NCBI GenBank assembly: GCA_903837135.1
Contig: CAILTK010000043.1
Coordinates: forward strand, 1 to 59,073
Origin: an uncultured Caulobacterales bacterium
GTDB taxonomy: Bacteria; Pseudomonadota; Alphaproteobacteria; Caulobacterales; Caulobacteraceae
DNA: 59,073 nucleotides
Reading direction: 5' to 3'
A program made the position numbers and the translations under genes. How positions within the stretch are numbered: the first letter of the stretch is position 1; every line of letters begins with the position of its first letter. Below are positions 29,530 through 37,061 of the stretch, piece by piece. The notes under the pieces are model-generated. The model had not been told where the DNA came from and did no database searches. It worked only from the letters and a program-made list of their open reading frames with translations.

Positions 29530-31536
29530 TCAGTAGTTCAGGGTCGGGGTGATCAGGTGCAGGCTGAGCACGATCCAGGCGAAGTCGAGCATGGCCAGCA
29601 GCAGCAGGACGGACGACAGCCGCGCCCACCAGCTGCGGCCGGGCCGGGTCCAGACCGCGACCAGGTGCCAGGCGGCGACCGGCGCGCCGACCACGCCGAT
29701 CAGGCAGAACAGCTGGGCCAGGCGGATCCAGGGATCCATGGCCGTATCGGCGGCGCTGATTCCCTTCTCCATGGCGTTGAAGATCAGGAAATAGGCGACC
29801 ACGCCGGCCAGGCTGGCCAAAGCCGCCAGGCGGACGCCGCGGAAGAGCCAGGCGTCGCGGCCCTCGAGCGGGAAGCTCTGCCCATAGCGGCGACGCACCA
29901 GGGCTTGCACCGGCCACAGCACGACGGCGGCGGCGAGGATCAGCAGCGACAGCAGAATCGCCGGCGTGTTCCAGCTCGACTTGGCCCAGCCGGGCACGGG
30001 CTGGAACACCAGCACGGGCGGCAGGTCGCTGGAGGCGAAGGCGGTCACCTTGCCGTTCTCGACCACCGCCGAAAGCGTGCTGCCGCCGGCGTCGTCATGC
30101 CAGAGGAAGGGGCCGACCTCGCGCCAGTGCTTGGGCGCATGCGCGGCGTTGGTCAGGGCCGAGACGGTGATGATCCCGTCCTTGTCGGCGGTCACCTTGG
30201 CCTGGCCGAGCAGGTTGGTGATGTCGAAGAAGCTCGAGCTGACGCGCCGGCTCGACCAGTAGAGGCCGACCATCGCCTTGGCGTCGTCCTTGGCGCTCGC
30301 CGCCGTCGGCAGGGTCGCGGGCGGCGCGGGATAATAGCGGTCCATGAAGCCCTGGTAGAAGGCCGCGCGGATCGGATGCGCCGCGCCCTCCTTGCCGGCG
30401 GAGTTCATGGAGATGAACAGTCCGACGTCGTCGTTGATGAGCAGGTGCATGTCGGAGTGGAAGTATTCGGTGTCGCCGGCGTGGCCGACCACCGGGTGGC
30501 CGTTCAGGTCCTCGTGGTAGAAGCCGAGCGCCATGCCGTTCAGGCCCGGCACCAGCCTGGCTTGCGGCGCCTGCATCTGCGCTTCGGTCTCGGGCGACAG
30601 GATCTGCGCCGCGCCGTAGCGGCCGTGCTCCAGGTGGGCGATCATGAACCGGGCCATGTCGCCGCCGCTGGCCGACAGGCTGCCGGCCGGGCCGACGTTG
30701 ATCAGCTCGAACGGTTTGCCAGGTTCTGAAGCCCGCGCGTAACCGGTGGCCATGTCAGGCTTCAGCCGCGCCGGCAGGGGCTGGTCGAAGGTGGCGTGGG
30801 TCATGCCCAGCGGACCGAAGATATGGTTCTGGACATAGGCGTCGAACGGTTCGCCCGACAGCCGCTCGACGATGTAGCCGGCCAGGGTGGCGCCGTAGTT
30901 CGAATAGGCCGAGGTGGTTCCCGGCGGGAAGATGCGGGTCGGGGTCCAGAGCTTGAGGTAGGGCCCGAGCGGGATCAGCCGGTCGGGGCCGGCGACGAAT
31001 TCGTGCTTGAGCGTCTCCTCGAAGCCGGTGGTGTGGGTCATCACCTGGCGCATGGTGATCGGCTTGCCCTGGTAGGGCGGAATCTTGAAGTCCAGATAGG
31101 TGTTGATGTCGGCGTCGAGGTCGATCTTGCCGGCTTGCACCAGTTGCATCACCGCGGTCCAGGTGAAGGTCTTGGAGACCGAGCCCGGCCGGAACAGAGT
31201 GATCGCCGGGTCCACCGGCTTGCGCGCCTTGATGTCGGCATAGCCGAAGCCGCGCTGGGTCAGCACCTGACCGTCCTTGACCACCACCACCACCGCCCCG
31301 GCGACGTCGCCGGAGGAGAGGGCGTAGGGCATCATGCCGTCGAGCCAGGTGTCGACGTCCTGCTTGGTCAGGCTGGCCGACGCCGGGGCGCCGGAGGTCG
31401 GCGCCGGCGAGGCCGCGGAGGCCGTTGGACGCGCCGTCGGTGTGGCCGGAGCCTGCCCCTGGGCCAGGCCGGCGAGAGCGACGGCCGCCAGGGCGATCGT
31501 CCCCGTGGCCGCCGCGGTGATCCAGCCCAGTTTCAT
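29530..31536 (-). CDS. Serine hydrolase (beta-lactamase-like) with C-terminal membrane segments, second copy
   Basis: A 668-residue paralogue of the gene at 24712-26721 with the same layout. It has a signal peptide, an Ala/Pro/Thr-rich linker (28-55), a beta-lactamase-type domain with SVSK (Ser119-Lys122), a later YSN and an HAGD in place of KTG, then four or so C-terminal transmembrane helices. The start at 31536 has a GGAGGG ribosome site; an upstream ATG at 31554 is less good. It heads the operon with dgcA (30-bp gap) and the POT transporter. A strong copy of the shared 15-bp motif lies about 65 bp upstream. It is probably a periplasmic peptidase or amidase acting on D-residues (inferred). 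Confidence 0.88.
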   Translation of the reverse strand: MKLGWITAAATGTIALAAVALAGLAQGQAPATPTARPTASAASPAPTSGAPASASLTKQDVDTWLDGMMPYALSSGDVAGAVVVVVKDGQVLTQRGFGYADIKARKPVDPAITLFRPGSVSKTFTWTAVMQLVQAGKIDLDADINTYLDFKIPPYQGKPITMRQVMTHTTGFEETLKHEFVAGPDRLIPLGPYLKLWTPTRIFPPGTTSAYSNYGATLAGYIVERLSGEPFDAYVQNHIFGPLGMTHATFDQPLPARLKPDMATGYARASEPGKPFELINVGPAGSLSASGGDMARFMIAHLEHGRYGAAQILSPETEAQMQAPQARLVPGLNGMALGFYHEDLNGHPVVGHAGDTEYFHSDMHLLINDDVGLFISMNSAGKEGAAHPIRAAFYQGFMDRYYPAPPATLPTAASAKDDAKAMVGLYWSSRRVSSSFFDITNLLGQAKVTADKDGIITVSALTNAAHAPKHWREVGPFLWHDDAGGSTLSAVVENGKVTAFASSDLPPVLVFQPVPGWAKSSWNTPAILLSLLILAAAVVLWPVQALVRRRYGQSFPLEGRDAWLFRGVRLAALASLAGVVAYFLIFNAMEKGISAADTAMDPWIRLAQLFCLIGVVGAPVAAWHLVAVWTRPGRSWWARLSSVLLLLAMLDFAWIVLSLHLITPTLNY

Positions 31537-31593
31537 GTCGCGCCCTCCGCTCACGGGCGCTCAGTCTGCCCGACGCCAAATTGGAGAACGAGT

Positions 31594-31608
31594 TTTCTAT
31601 TTTTGCAA
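31594..31608 (-). promoter_or_regulatory. Candidate XRE-cupin operator (site 3, serine hydrolase-dgcA-POT operon)
   Basis: The minus strand reads TTGCAAAAATAGAAA, centred about 65 bp upstream of the operon's first start codon and oriented towards it. It differs at one of 15 positions from site 2 at 18651-18665, 13 kb away. Confidence 0.6.
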
Positions 31609-31727
31609 GTTACAAACGAAACAGGATCGATATTGGCCGGATCGAGAGCGATCGGGCGACGGTGGGAATGGCTGTGTGCGCGCTCTGCGCTCATGCGCCC
31701 ACGCGAGATCGACCGGTTAGCCCCATT

Positions 31728-31850
31728 CCGCTCATCCCGGCGAATGCCGGGACCCAGATCATAGAGCGTCGCCCGTCGAAGACCTTAGCGTCAGGACCTT
31801 GCGCGGCTGCTCCATACGATCTGGGTCCCGGCATTCGCCGGGATGAGCGG
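31728..31850. repeat. Pair of REP-like palindromes forming a perfect 33-bp inverted repeat, copy 2
   Basis: 31728-31760 and 31818-31850 are exact reverse complements over 33 bp, separated by 57 bp. Each arm contains its own CCGCTCATCCCGGC-type half palindrome, seen also at 22328 and 34199. It fills most of the 352-bp gap 31537-31888 between the serine hydrolase start and the second XRE gene's end. No gene is seen there. Confidence 0.8.
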
Positions 31851-31888
31851 AGAAGAAGCAAAGGCGTTGCGTGGCATGCTTCGGCCGC

Positions 31889-32596
31889 TCAGGCGCTCCG
31901 GCGGCGGCCCTTGACCAGTCGCGGCGGCGCCGGCGCGGGGGCCGCATCGGCCGGAGCCTCGGGCGCGGCGGCTTTCGCCGACGTGGCGGTCTCGCCGTAG
32001 ACGGCCCGAAGCTGGGACTCCTCGCCCGAGCAGATCGACAGCACCCGGCACGGGCCGTCGGACACGGCGACATAGGCGTGGCCCATGCCGCTGTCGAAGT
32101 AGATCGAGTCGCCGGCGTCGAGCCGAAGCGGCGCATAGACGTCGGTGTGCAGTTCGAGCGCGCCTTCGAGCACATAGGTGTATTCTTCGCCCGGATGGCG
32201 GATCATCTCGCCGAAGTCCCCGAGCGAGCGCGCCTTGATCTCGGCGAACAGGGGCACGAAGCGCTTGTTGAGCAGGTCGCTGGCCGGATAGAGGTGGCTG
32301 TAGACGTCGGTCTCGATCGCTTCGCCGTCGCCGGCGCGGGTGACGCTGCGGCGGCCGGTGACCAATTCGACCGGCGAGTCCGCCACGTCCCGCTCGGCGA
32401 ACAGGGCGCCTATGTCGATCTCCAGGCCCTTGCTGATGCGCGCGAGCTTGTCATAGCTCAGCGAAGTGCGGCCGTTTTCGATCTTCGACAGGGTCGATAC
32501 GGGCAGGCCGGTCTTCTCGCTGACGTCGGCCAGAGTCCAGCGCCGCTTCAGTCGCAGGGCCTTGAGCGCCCGGCCGGGCTTGGCTGTGGTCTTCAT
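31889..32596 (-). CDS. XRE-family regulator with cupin sensor domain (second copy)
   Basis: A 235-residue paralogue of the regulator at 18805-19566. The HTH domain (8-62) carries LPVSTLSKIENGRTSLSYDKL, almost the same recognition segment as the first copy. The cupin domain (about 125-190) shows RHPGEEYTYVLEGALELHTDVYAPLRLDAGDSIYFDSGMGHAY. An Ala/Pro-rich tail ends in a basic cluster (VKGRRRSA). The ATG at 32596 begins just before the HTH; 22 upstream codons in frame are not convincing. It lies 147 bp downstream of the dipeptidase gene on the same strand. The operator motif in front of the dipeptidase and of the next operon suggests these are its targets. Confidence 0.9.
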   Translation of the reverse strand: MKTTAKPGRALKALRLKRRWTLADVSEKTGLPVSTLSKIENGRTSLSYDKLARISKGLEIDIGALFAERDVADSPVELVTGRRSVTRAGDGEAIETDVYSHLYPASDLLNKRFVPLFAEIKARSLGDFGEMIRHPGEEYTYVLEGALELHTDVYAPLRLDAGDSIYFDSGMGHAYVAVSDGPCRVLSICSGEESQLRAVYGETATSAKAAAPEAPADAAPAPAPPRLVKGRRRSA

Positions 32597-32614
32597 GGAA
32601 AATCCGCCGTCTGG

Positions 32615-32635
32615 GCGATTTGTATAGCCAATCGC
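32615..32635. promoter_or_regulatory. Inverted repeat just upstream of the second XRE gene
   Basis: GCGATT-N9-AATCGC is a perfect 6-bp inverted repeat 19-39 bp upstream of the ATG, overlapping the position expected for the promoter. It is a candidate autoregulatory site and does not match the TTKCMAMARYAGAAA motif. Confidence 0.35.
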
Positions 32636-32743
32636 GCCAAGCGTGTCGCTCTTTCCGATCATTACAACGTCTTCAGGTTCGAGCGCGGTTGCGCTGCAAG
32701 TCGCCCATACGGCGCAGGATCGTCCGGTCTTTCCGCCAAGGGG

Positions 32744-34066
32744 CTATTTCGCCGGCGGAGCGTCCAGTTCGGTCAGGGTGACCGCCGCCGGCCCCGAAGC
32801 GGCCTGCAGCCGATGGGCGGTCGCTTCCGCCTCGCGCATGGCCCGCAGCAGATTGCCGCCGGCGACCTTGGCCAGGTCCGCGTCGCTCCAGCCGCGGCGG
32901 GCCAGTTCGATCAGGACGGCGGGGAACTTGTCGACTCCGTCGAGGCCGGTGGGTGTGTCCGGGACGCCGTCGAAGTCCGAACCGAGGCCGACCGCGTCGA
33001 CGCCGGCGACCCGGCGGATCTGTTCGATATGGTCGGCCACGTCCTTGACGGTGACCAGGGGCTTGGGGTGCGCCGCCACCCACGCGGCCAGCGCCGCCTT
33101 GGCCCGCTCCGGCTGGCCGATATAGAGGCCGCCATAGGGCGGAGCATTGAAGCGGGCCTCCTCGGCGGCCTCGTCCGCATCCCAGCGCGCCCGCGCCTGG
33201 GAGATGTAGCCCGGGTAGAAGTTGGCCATCACCACGCCGTGGTTGGCCGCCACCAGCCGCAGCACGTCGTCGGGCACGTCGCGCGGATGGTCGACGAGGG
33301 CCCGCGCCCCCGAATGCGAGAAGATCACCGGCGCCTGGGTGACGGCCAGGGCGGCGCGCATGGTCTCGGGCGACACATGGCTGAGGTCGATCAGCATGCC
33401 GAGCCGGTTCATCTCGCCCACCATCGCCTTGCCGAACGGCGTCAGCCCATGGTGCTGCGGATTGTCGGTGGCCGAGTCCGCCCAGGGGGTGTTCTGGGTG
33501 TGGGTCAGGGTCATGTAGCGGGCGCCGAGGACGTACATCTGGCGCAGGACCGCCATCGAAGCGTTGATCTGGTGACCGCCCTCGATGCCGATCAGACAGG
33601 CGATCCGCCCGGCCTTGTGGATGCGGACGATGTCGTCGGCGGTATAGGCCATCTCGAAGTCGGCCGGATATCGCGCCGCCATCTGCCGGACCAGATCGAT
33701 CTGCTCGATCGTGGTCTGCACCGCCTCGGGCCCCGTGGTGCTGGCCGGGATCCACACCGACCAGAACTGGCCGCCCACATGGCCGGCGCGCAGGCGCGGA
33801 ATGTCGGTCATCAGCGGCGGACCGTCGGCGCGGGGGAGCTTTGAGGTGTCCTTGGACAGGTCGACGCGGTCGAGCTTGGAGGCGAACCGCTCGCGGATCT
33901 CCCACGGCAGGTCGTTATGGCCGTCGATCAGCGGTGTCGCGACCAGCACATGCGCCAAGCGCGCCGCCAGGGCGGCGTCGTCGGCGGCCGGCGCTGAATG
34001 CGCGGCGCTGGCGATCAAGCCCAGCAACAGCGCCGCCCATCCCGCGGTGCGTCTCGCACTTCCCAT
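32744..34066 (-). CDS. Membrane dipeptidase (peptidase family M19)
   Basis: A 440-residue zinc dipeptidase of the renal dipeptidase family. The signal peptide is MGSARRTAGWAALLLGLIAS... . Metal-binding residues are visible: His50 and Asp52 (IDGHNDLPW), Glu162 (IGIEGGHQ), His230 (IDLSHVS), His251 (FSHSGAR) and the GLGSDFDG aspartate (about 339). Family members hydrolyse dipeptides, including those with a C-terminal D-residue, which fits a D-amino-acid peptide pathway with DgcA/DgcN. It would act in the periplasm. A copy of the shared motif (site 4) lies about 58 bp upstream. Confidence 0.93.
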   Translation of the reverse strand: MGSARRTAGWAALLLGLIASAAHSAPAADDAALAARLAHVLVATPLIDGHNDLPWEIRERFASKLDRVDLSKDTSKLPRADGPPLMTDIPRLRAGHVGGQFWSVWIPASTTGPEAVQTTIEQIDLVRQMAARYPADFEMAYTADDIVRIHKAGRIACLIGIEGGHQINASMAVLRQMYVLGARYMTLTHTQNTPWADSATDNPQHHGLTPFGKAMVGEMNRLGMLIDLSHVSPETMRAALAVTQAPVIFSHSGARALVDHPRDVPDDVLRLVAANHGVVMANFYPGYISQARARWDADEAAEEARFNAPPYGGLYIGQPERAKAALAAWVAAHPKPLVTVKDVADHIEQIRRVAGVDAVGLGSDFDGVPDTPTGLDGVDKFPAVLIELARRGWSDADLAKVAGGNLLRAMREAEATAHRLQAASGPAAVTLTELDAPPAK

Positions 34067-34116
34067 GTCGGATCTCTCTACGCCGCAACGGCGGCTCCGC
34101 CGAACATGGCACGGTG

Positions 34117-34131
34117 TTTCTGTTTTGGAAA
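34117..34131 (-). promoter_or_regulatory. Candidate XRE-cupin operator (site 4, dipeptidase)
   Basis: The minus strand reads TTTCCAAAACAGAAA, centred about 58 bp upstream of the dipeptidase start. Here the site is a clear inverted repeat, TTTC-N7-GAAA, which suggests how the other copies (TTGC-N7-GAAA) are read by a dimer. Confidence 0.55.
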
Positions 34132-34198
34132 TGTTGGCTCCGGACCGTTAGCGCTTTATGCCTTGCCATCGATAAAACTGACCGATCACAACCCCAAT

Positions 34199-34250
34199 CC
34201 GCTCATCCCGGCGACCCGAAGGGCGGCGAAGCTAATGCCGGGATGAGCGG
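34199..34250. repeat. REP-like palindrome, copy 3
   Basis: The arms CCGCTCATCCCGGC (34199-34212) and GCCGGGATGAGCGG (34237-34250) are perfect complements around a 24-nt loop. The element lies between the dipeptidase and amidase genes and is the same family as 22328-22359 and 31728-31850. Confidence 0.8.
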
Positions 34251-34285
34251 AACGAGAGAGTCGATCTGGGTTTCAAACCGGGCCG

Positions 34286-35884
34286 TTATCTCCGATGCGC
34301 TACTCCCCGCCCGAAGCCGCCAGCGATGCTCGGCAGGTACTGCGGCGGGCGGCGGGCGTGGGTGGCCTGCTCGAAGGCGTAGCCGTAGGCCAGGAGCTGG
34401 GCGTCGCTCCAGGCCGGCCCGACGAAGGACAGGCCCACCGGCAGGCCGTCGACCAGGCCCATGGGCACGGTCAGGTGCGGATAGCCGGCCACCGCCGGGG
34501 CCTGGCCGACGCCGCCGCCGACGAAGCGGTCCTTGAGCACCGGGTCGATCAGCCAGGACGGCCCGAGCGTCGGCGCGATCAGCACCGAGACGCTATTGTC
34601 GGCCAGGAGCTTGTCGATCCCCTCGGGGCCGGCGATGCGGTGGGCGTCGGCCTCGGCCTTCAGGTAGTCGGGGTCGTTCAGCCCCTTGGTCTTTTCGGCG
34701 AGCTCGAACTGCTCCTGGGCGAACCAGGGCATCTCCTGGGCGGCGTGGGCGCGGTCGAAGGCGATCAGGTCGGCCAGGGTGCGGGTCGGCACCTGGGCCG
34801 GCGAGGTCGAGGCGAGGTAGGCGTTCAGGTCGGCCTTGAGCTCGGTCATCATGATGCCGTGCTCCATGGAGAGGTCATGGCTCGGCGGCGGCGCCTTGAT
34901 GTCGACCAGGGTCGCGCCTTGCGCCTGCAGCGCGGCGAGGGCGGAATTGAATACCCGCTCGGTGCCCGGCTCGAAGTCGGCGGCGAAGCGCAGCACGCCG
35001 ATCCGCACGCCCTTCAGCGCGTCGGGCCTGAGGGCGGCCAGGAAGTCGCTTTTCTTGGCGTCGGCCATGGCCGTGGCCGGGTCGGCGGGGTCTGAGCCGG
35101 CGATGGCGTTCATCAGCGCCGCGGCGTCGGCCACGCTGCGCGTCATCGGCCCGGCGGTGTCCTGGCTGTGGCTGATCGGCACGACATGGGTGCGCGACAC
35201 CATGCCGACCGTGGGCTTCAGGCCCACGAGGCCGTTGATGGCGGCGGGGCAGGTGACTGATCCGTCCGTCTCCGTGCCGATGGTCGCGGCCGCCAGGCTC
35301 GCCGCCCCGGCCGCGCCCGAGCCCGAGCTCGAGCCGCAGGTGTTGCGGTCGAGGGCGTAGGGATTGCGGGTCTGTCCGCCGACGCCGCTCCAGCCCGAGA
35401 TCGAATGGTTGGAGCGGATATTGGCCCACTCCGACAGATTGGCCTTGGCCAGGATGATGGCCCCGGCCGAACGCAGGCCGGCCGCCAGGGGCGCGTCGCG
35501 GTGGGTGACGTTGTGCGCCAGCGCCAGCGACCCGGCGGTGGTCGGCATGGGATCGGCGGACTCGATGTTGTCCTTGATGATCACCGGGATGCCGGCGAGG
35601 GGGCCAAGCGGCTTGCCGGCCTTGCGCGCCGCGTCCGAGGCGGCGGCGATCTTCAGCGCGTCGGGGTTGACGGCGATGACCGCGTGCAGCTTGGGGTTCA
35701 GCCGGGCGATCCGCGCTTCATAGGCGCGGACCAGCTCCACCGAGGTGGTCCTACCGGAGGCGAGGTCGGCCTTCAGCTCGGCGATCGACTTCTCGGTCGG
35801 GTCATAGCCCTTGACGGCCGCGGCGGCGGGCGAGGCGAGCAGGGCGGCGGACGCCAGCAGCGCGCCGATCATATAGGTCTTCAC
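34286..35884 (-). CDS. Secreted amidase (amidase signature family)
   Basis: A 532-residue amidase-signature enzyme with signal peptide MKTYMIGALLASAALLASPAAAA. The Ser-cisSer-Lys triad is visible: Lys104 in IPVIIKDNIESA, Ser185 in NTCGSSSGSG and Ser209 in GTETDGSVTCPAA. The family hydrolyses carboxamides and some peptide amides; periplasmic members occur beside peptidase clusters. It is 54 bp downstream of the MetX-like hydrolase gene on the same strand and part of the run beginning with the TonB receptor at 42338. The natural amide is unknown. Confidence 0.92.
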   Translation of the reverse strand: MKTYMIGALLASAALLASPAAAAVKGYDPTEKSIAELKADLASGRTTSVELVRAYEARIARLNPKLHAVIAVNPDALKIAAASDAARKAGKPLGPLAGIPVIIKDNIESADPMPTTAGSLALAHNVTHRDAPLAAGLRSAGAIILAKANLSEWANIRSNHSISGWSGVGGQTRNPYALDRNTCGSSSGSGAAGAASLAAATIGTETDGSVTCPAAINGLVGLKPTVGMVSRTHVVPISHSQDTAGPMTRSVADAAALMNAIAGSDPADPATAMADAKKSDFLAALRPDALKGVRIGVLRFAADFEPGTERVFNSALAALQAQGATLVDIKAPPPSHDLSMEHGIMMTELKADLNAYLASTSPAQVPTRTLADLIAFDRAHAAQEMPWFAQEQFELAEKTKGLNDPDYLKAEADAHRIAGPEGIDKLLADNSVSVLIAPTLGPSWLIDPVLKDRFVGGGVGQAPAVAGYPHLTVPMGLVDGLPVGLSFVGPAWSDAQLLAYGYAFEQATHARRPPQYLPSIAGGFGRGVAHRR

Positions 35885-35938
35885 GTCAGGCTCCGGGATC
35901 GCAACGGTGAGGGGAGGGGTGTTCAGCGCGCGGGAGAC

Positions 35939-37048
35939 TCACCGTCCGCCCATCGGCTTGGGATCGGCGGCGAGGAAGGCGCCGATGGTCTCGTTGAGGA
36001 ATTTGGCGTCCTCGGGATTGCTGGCCGCGCCGGCCGTGTGGCCCCACAGCGAGGGGATCGGCTTGAAGGTCACGGTCTTGATGAACTGCGCCTCATAGCG
36101 CGCGTCCTCGACCGGGAAGTAGAGATCGGTGGCCGAGGGCATGTAGAGCAGCGGGACCCGGATCGATCCCAGCGCCTTGGCCACGTCGCCGCCGAAACCG
36201 GGCGTCGTCCCGACGTCGTGCTTCTCCCAGGTGCGCATCTGCAGGATCAGGTTGTTGGCGTCCGCGCCCGGAATGAAGTTGTTGCGGAAGCGGTCGATGG
36301 CCTGATCGAGCGTGGTGTTGGGCGCGCCCGTCTTCCACAGCTCCTTGCGCCACCATTCCTGCGAATAGAGCCAGGGGCCCCAGACCATGCCGAAGGCGGA
36401 CAGGCCCTTCTTCGGCTGTTCGGTATAGTCGCCGTTGTTGAAGACGGGGTCGGTCTCGATGGCGGCGATCTGGCTCTCCAGCCGCATGATCCCGTGCGGC
36501 CAGGTCTTGGCCGTGGCCGAGGTGACGACGATGCGGTCGGCGAAGTCGGGATGGCTGACCGCCCACTGAAAGGCCTGCTGGCCGCCCATCGAGAAGCCGA
36601 TGATGGCGCGCGCGTGCGTCACACCGAACTCCTGCTCCAGCAGCCGGCGCACCGCTTCCACATTGTCGCGGATGGTCGGAACCGGAAAGCGCGGACCGTG
36701 GAAGGGCTCGGGCGTATTGGACGGCGAGGAGGACTTGGCGTTGCCGAACAGCTCCGACGTCACGCAGAAGTATTTGGCCGGGTCGATCGCCTTGCCAGGC
36801 CCGATCAGCCATTCGTAGCCGTGTCCGTCGGCCATGTAGTGGGACGGAAGCAGGATCAGGTTGTCCTTGGCGGCGTTCAGCTTGCCATAGGTCCCGTACA
36901 TGACCACCGCCTTGGGCAGGACGGTCCCGCTCTCCAGCTTGAAGTTCTCGATCGTGAACATATGCCGGTCCCCGTCCGCCGCGCGGGCCGGCGGCGCGGC
37001 CAGGGTAATCGCCATCAGAAAGCTGAACAGGCCGAACAGGATCTTCAT
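35939..37048 (-). CDS. Exported alpha/beta hydrolase of the homoserine acetyltransferase (MetX)-like type
   Basis: A 369-residue alpha/beta hydrolase with signal peptide MKILFGLFSFLMAITLAAPPARA. The nucleophile elbow is IIGFSMGGQQAF (Ser153). The acid is in MPSATDLYFP (about 305) and the base in LWGHTAGAASNPED (about 335). The ELFGNAKSSSPSNTPEPFHGPRFP stretch and overall length match the MetX branch. A periplasmic location makes methionine biosynthesis unlikely, so a hydrolase role is more plausible. It lies between the S9 peptidase (13-bp gap) and the amidase in one operon. Confidence 0.85.
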   Translation of the reverse strand: MKILFGLFSFLMAITLAAPPARAADGDRHMFTIENFKLESGTVLPKAVVMYGTYGKLNAAKDNLILLPSHYMADGHGYEWLIGPGKAIDPAKYFCVTSELFGNAKSSSPSNTPEPFHGPRFPVPTIRDNVEAVRRLLEQEFGVTHARAIIGFSMGGQQAFQWAVSHPDFADRIVVTSATAKTWPHGIMRLESQIAAIETDPVFNNGDYTEQPKKGLSAFGMVWGPWLYSQEWWRKELWKTGAPNTTLDQAIDRFRNNFIPGADANNLILQMRTWEKHDVGTTPGFGGDVAKALGSIRVPLLYMPSATDLYFPVEDARYEAQFIKTVTFKPIPSLWGHTAGAASNPEDAKFLNETIGAFLAADPKPMGGR

Positions 37049-37061
37049 GGGCGCTTTCGAT

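Noticed and set aside
28377-30729. Plus-strand frames over the dgcA and serine hydrolase genes
   Set aside because: Low-complexity Arg/Gly/Gln translations opposite conserved enzymes.
35939-37048. Annotation as homoserine O-acetyltransferase of methionine synthesis
   Set aside because: It has an export signal and sits in a peptidase operon, which does not fit a cytoplasmic acetyl-CoA-dependent enzyme. Only the fold is claimed.
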